Assembly (NCBI GenBank): GCA_963794415.1 | Contig: CAWCDI010000002.1 | Location: forward strand, 656,212 to 720,211 | Source of the DNA: CAVPTL01 sp963794415 | GTDB taxonomy: Bacteria > Actinomycetota > Thermoleophilia > Gaiellales > JAICJC01 | Direction of reading: 5' to 3' | DNA length: 64,000 nt | Shown here: positions 62,765 to 64,000 of the stretch, piece after piece | Position numbering within the stretch: position 1 is the stretch's first letter | Layout: the number at the start of each line of letters is the position of its first letter | Notes under the pieces: generated by a model | The model's database searches: none | Seen by the model: only the letters and a program-made list of their open reading frames with translations | What the model was told of the DNA's origin: nothing | Made by a program: the position numbers and the translations under genes

Positions 62765-62794
62765 TTGACGCCCTCACCGGCGATTGCGTACTGT
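62765..62794 (+). promoter_or_regulatory. promoter of the GntR gene
   Basis: TTGACG (62765-62770) and TACTGT (62789-62794) are 18 bp apart, a close fit to the primary sigma consensus. Transcription should start near 62801. Confidence 0.6.
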
Positions 62795-62837
62795 ATCCAG
62801 CATCCAACCGCAGCCCCGACAGATTCAGATTGCCAGC

Positions 62838-63449
62838 GTGGTCGATCAGGTGCACGCGATCCTGCGCGAGCAGATCCTGACGGGTGTGCTGCCCCGCGGC
62901 GCGCGGTTGCCGCAGGAGACGATCGCCGCCGAGCTCGGCGTCTCGCGAACGCCGCTTCGCGAAGCCCTCCGCCGCCTGGCGAGCGAGGGCCTCGTGACGC
63001 TCCAGCCCAACCACGGCGCCACGGTGAGCGGCGTGGATTTCAACGACATGAGCGCCGCCTGGGTCGCGCGCCTGGCCATCGAGCCCTTCGCGGCCCGGCT
63101 CGCCGCCGAGCGCCAGGATCCAGCTGAGCTCGACCGCATGCGCACCGCCATCGCCGAGCAGCGCTCCGCCGCGACCCAGGCCGACGGCCTCGAGTCCAAC
63201 CGCGAGTTTCACCTCGCGCTGGTGGCGGCATCAGGCAACAACCACCTCACCCACTTCGCCGAGCTGCTCTGGGTCACCCGCATCAGCTTCGCCATCTACT
63301 CGGCCCAGGCGAGCGACCCCGACGGCCTCGAGGCGTGGGCCGCCGAGCACGAGCAGATCCTCGACGCCATCGCCGCCGGCGATCCCGACCTGGCCGAGCA
63401 GATCACCCGCACCCACCTGGAGCGCCACCCGCCCCTTGCGGGTGAATAA
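62838..63449 (+). CDS. GntR-family (FCD) transcriptional regulator
   Basis: A 203-residue regulator from GTG 62838; a frame start TTG at 62784 lies upstream of the predicted transcript start and is less likely. The winged helix is ILREQILTGVLPRGARLPQE and ELGVSRTPLREALRRLASEG. The FCD domain follows (VARLAIEPFAARLAAERQDP, NREFHLALVAASGNNHLTHF) with metal-binding His residues near HLALVAASGN and EHEQILDAIAAGD. Such proteins sense small organic acids. The TAA stop is in repeat copy F. Confidence 0.85.
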   Translation: MVDQVHAILREQILTGVLPRGARLPQETIAAELGVSRTPLREALRRLASEGLVTLQPNHGATVSGVDFNDMSAAWVARLAIEPFAARLAAERQDPAELDRMRTAIAEQRSAATQADGLESNREFHLALVAASGNNHLTHFAELLWVTRISFAIYSAQASDPDGLEAWAAEHEQILDAIAAGDPDLAEQITRTHLERHPPLAGE

Positions 63450-63476
63450 AAGGTGCCAGGCACCTTTTATTCACCC
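63440..63476. repeat. GGTGCC hairpin repeat, copy F (perfect)
   Basis: GGGTGAATAAAAGGTGCC (63440-63457) and GGCACCTTTTATTCACCC (63459-63476) are perfectly complementary 18-bp arms around one A. It contains the GntR stop codon and precedes the end of the convergent permease gene; it can act as a bidirectional terminator. Confidence 0.88.
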
Positions 63477-63489
63477 TGGAAGAGTTGGA

Positions 63490-63999
63490 TCAGATAGCGG
63501 TGTCCGGCGGGGCCGGCGAGAAGTCGAGGTTCTCGTCGAGCGGCGCCACGCCCTGATGATCGGCCGCATGCTGGGCGGCGTTCTTCACGTTCTCGGGCCG
63601 CACCAGCTTCACGATGGCAAACCACACCAGCGCGATCACCACCACCGCCAGCGCCCAGTAGAAGGCCAGCCAGTTGTAGTTGGTGGAGTCGTGCGGTGCC
63701 GGCTTCAGCGCGCCGTAGAAGCCGAGGATCGGCGTCGCGATCGCCACCAGCACGATCAGGTACTGCCACCACTCGCCGCCGAACCGCCTCAGCAGGACGA
63801 TGCCGCCGATCGCCAGCAGCAGGTAGACGATCTCGATCGCAAACGAGCCGGCGGTCGCCGACACGATGAACGTCGAGAACTCCTTCGTCCCGAAGATCGG
63901 CACGAACTTGTCCATGGTGCTCGTCGTGGACATGATCAGCAGGAACACGCTGCCCACCACGATCACGAGGTTGCCCACCCACGGCGTGTTGTGCCGCGA
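63490..63999 (-). CDS. amino acid permease (APC family), C-terminal part
   Basis: The frame is open to the window edge, so only the last 169 residues and stop are present. They hold three to four hydrophobic segments (NLVIVVGSVFLLIMSTTSTM, SFAIEIVYLLLAIGGIVLLR, WQYLIVLVAIATPILGFYG, WALAVVVIALVWFAIVKLV) after a RHNTPW loop typical of amino acid-polyamine permeases, and an acidic cytoplasmic tail. The GntR regulator next to it may control it. Confidence 0.8.
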   Translation of the reverse strand, partial: SRHNTPWVGNLVIVVGSVFLLIMSTTSTMDKFVPIFGTKEFSTFIVSATAGSFAIEIVYLLLAIGGIVLLRRFGGEWWQYLIVLVAIATPILGFYGALKPAPHDSTNYNWLAFYWALAVVVIALVWFAIVKLVRPENVKNAAQHAADHQGVAPLDENLDFSPAPPDTAI

Positions 64000-64000
64000 C

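Overview
The window is a stretch of high-G+C bacterial chromosome, most likely from an uncultivated actinobacterium. I lean towards Thermoleophilia or a relative, but no rRNA or other phylogenetic marker is present to prove it. Supporting traits are the dense G+C-rich coding, many GTG starts, stop/start overlaps (ATGA, GTGA), an FprA-type ferredoxin reductase, two LLM-family flavin oxidoreductases, a CGNR zinc-finger protein and widespread signs of leaderless transcription. I found no tRNA, rRNA or CRISPR array.

Region 1 (1-14055) is accessory DNA with visibly lower G+C and looser codon bias than the rest. It starts with the front part of a DNA amino-methyltransferase preceded by a small helix-turn-helix gene. 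Two tiny coupled ORFs follow. Next is an arsenic-resistance cluster: arsR-arsM on the plus strand; arsC, an aquaporin broken by a frameshift and an EamA transporter on the minus strand; then a second arsR coupled to a CoA-disulfide-reductase-like flavoprotein. From about 7.7 kb to 14.06 kb there is an integrative element: serine recombinase, small ORFs, a lipoprotein, an XRE regulator, then a tightly overlapping replication operon (small ORF, prim-pol, SF3 helicase, small ORF, excisionase) and a tyrosine integrase. It ends 21 bp before a nitronate-monooxygenase gene, the likely chromosomal junction.

Region 2 (14.08-29.9 kb) is ordinary chromosome: flavin oxidoreductase, cupin, ROK regulator divergent from an MFS transporter, CGNR and MOSC proteins, LLM oxidoreductases, a TetR/SDR divergent pair, a membrane-anchored phosphoesterase with two acetyltransferases, FprA, and more MFS transporters.

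Region 3 (29.9-40 kb) holds a GMC oxidoreductase, an aminomethyltransferase-like protein with an unassigned N-terminal domain, a degenerate racemase-like protein, a GlcD-like oxidase, exonuclease III, a secreted amidase and a phosphoesterase gene shattered by about nine frameshifts.

Region 4 (40-52.9 kb) carries a DEDD exonuclease with a cNMP/CBS/nucleotidyltransferase protein, a TetR-controlled drug exporter, an FtsH with an altered pore loop, an S9 peptidase, an MFS transporter and two secreted proteins.

Region 5 (52.9-64 kb) has the most unusual catabolic operon: enoyl-CoA hydratase, a trimethylamine-dehydrogenase-family flavoprotein fused to an ETF-alpha FAD domain, and a pyridine-nucleotide-disulfide oxidoreductase. 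Then come an epimerase, a PLP decarboxylase, an MFS transporter, an acyl-CoA dehydrogenase, a barrel-like secreted protein, a GntR regulator and the end of an amino-acid permease.

Two signals run through the chromosomal part. First, about twenty operon-leading genes have a TANNNT -10 hexamer only 6-9 nt before the start codon, the signature of leaderless mRNAs. Second, a family of hairpin repeats (GTGAATA arm, GGTGCCAGGCAC core) sits at gene ends and is absent from the accessory region.
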